Positions 6,201-6,285 of a stretch of DNA of 6,285 bases are shown in pieces; position 1 is the stretch's first letter; the number at the start of each line of letters is the position of its first letter. The notes below the pieces were generated by a model. It saw only the letters and a program-made list of their open reading frames with translations, did not search any database and had not been told where the DNA came from. Made by a program: the position numbers and the translations under genes. The stretch comes from Solirubrobacterales bacterium. GTDB lineage: Bacteria > Actinomycetota > Thermoleophilia > Solirubrobacterales > Solirubrobacteraceae. Location of the stretch: positions 1-6,285 of the forward strand of contig JAOPZU010000631.1 in NCBI GenBank assembly GCA_025963955.1. The letters are read 5' to 3'.

Positions 6201-6212
6201 TCCGTTTGTCAA
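6183..6212 (-). promoter_or_regulatory. Probable sigma-70-type promoter of the MFS gene
   Basis: On minus, a perfect -35 TTGACA (6212-6207) is followed after 18 bases by TATTTT (6188-6183), four of six matches to the -10 consensus. Transcription would start near 6176, giving a leader of about 27 bases that contains GGAG before the ATG. The -10 is exactly the six-base centre of the inverted repeat TCCG-N6-CGGA, so a bound repressor would block it. Confidence 0.7.
6198..6209 (+). repeat. Direct repeat GGTTCCGTTTGT, copy 2 (putative operator)
   Basis: Identical to copy 1. It overlaps the pump -35 (6207-6212) and the end of the TetR-like gene's -10 (6195-6200). It also provides the right arm of the inverted repeat ACGGA-N8-TCCGT. 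Confidence 0.75.
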
Positions 6213-6236
6213 GACGGCGACCCAGATCGGTCACAG

Positions 6237-6285
6237 ATGACTTCCCCTACCCAGACCTCCAAGCTCATGCGGGCACAGGCGGCCC
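6237..6285 (+). CDS. N-terminus of a probable TetR-family transcriptional repressor, cut by window
   Basis: Only 16 codons are present: MTSPTQTSKLMRAQAA, running off the right edge. The pattern of a polar leader and then a basic/Ala stretch just before where helix 1 of the DNA-binding domain would begin is typical of TetR-family proteins. Divergence from a DHA2 efflux pump with repeats between them is the classic setting for one. The family is therefore inferred mainly from context; no helix-turn-helix is visible yet. A MarR-type regulator is the main alternative. The 49 bases end in GCGGCCC with no stop. Confidence 0.65.
   Translation, partial: MTSPTQTSKLMRAQAA

Larger units (their letters stand above)
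6150..6236. promoter_or_regulatory. Divergent promoter-operator region of efflux pump and TetR-like repressor
   Basis: An 87-base spacer visibly richer in A/T than the rest of the window. It holds overlapping opposed promoters, a 12-base direct repeat and two inverted repeats built on TCCG/CGGA: TCCG-AAAATA-CGGA at 6179-6192 and ACGGA-N8-TCCGT at 6188-6205. The layout is that of a self-regulated repressor sitting on both promoters. Confidence 0.8.

Noticed and set aside
6150..6212. Transporter start at TTG 6212, adding 21 residues
   Set aside because: The TTG is inside the TTGACA -35 box. The added MTNGTIAPYFRKHKRNRSS is not like an MFS leader, and GGAG precedes the ATG at 6149.
3301..6234. 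A near-3 kb minus-strand open frame spanning tig and the transporter
   Set aside because: The part over the transporter is out of frame with a clearly recognisable MFS protein and the rest is antisense to trigger factor. It has no domain-like content.
5548..6240. Plus-strand open frame antisense to the transporter and crossing the promoter region
   Set aside because: Ser/Thr/Arg/Pro-rich shadow. It would read through the operator region and ends at the TGA overlapping the ATGA of the TetR-like start. No recognisable protein features.

Overview
The window is a piece of a very GC-rich, actinobacterial-type chromosome. Codon third positions are almost all G or C, and Shine-Dalgarno sites are weak or absent before several starts. 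The trigger factor sequence (the TVTELPESRVRV opening in particular) and a hydrolase-cyclase fusion resemble what I remember from deep-branching Actinomycetota such as Thermoleophilia (Solirubrobacter/Conexibacter/Patulibacter). That placement is an inference from remembered resemblance, not a search result.

Layout, left to right. (1) 1-1591, minus: an acyl-CoA synthetase (AMP-forming, long/medium-chain fatty-acid-CoA ligase type). It runs off the left edge, and its last residues stop looking like the family about 33 bases before the edge. (2) 1592-1763: a 172-base spacer with two short palindromes, serving two divergent genes. (3) 1764-3125, plus: an alpha/beta-hydrolase fold fused to a class III nucleotide cyclase. 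The cyclase metal ligands are intact, but the hydrolase nucleophile and histidine are replaced. (4) 3140-3277, minus: a likely 45-codon GTG-start small gene. It meets the cyclase gene tail to tail at a hairpin whose two arms carry the two stop codons. (5) 3304-4662, plus: trigger factor (tig), divergent from the small gene with only 26 bases between start codons. (6) 4663-4698: palindrome plus hairpin between convergent genes, terminator-like but without a T-tract. (7) 4689-6149, minus: a DHA2-type (EmrB/QacA, 14-helix) MFS exporter. (8) 6150-6236: an AT-richer divergent control region with overlapping face-to-face promoters, a 12-bp direct repeat and inverted repeats. (9) 6237-6285, plus: the first 16 codons of a protein that looks like a TetR-family repressor.

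How the genes relate. The right end is a classic drug- or metabolite-efflux switch: a repressor and a pump transcribed away from each other through shared operators. Trigger factor is a housekeeping ribosome-associated chaperone, and its common neighbours clpP/clpX are not next to it here. The acyl-CoA ligase and the cyclase fusion share a divergent control region. This raises, but does not prove, a link between fatty-acid activation and cyclic-nucleotide signalling. I see no mobile element, CRISPR array, tRNA or rRNA. The parts most worth a second look are the degenerate hydrolase-cyclase, the small gene between it and tig, the efflux operator, and the odd left edge.
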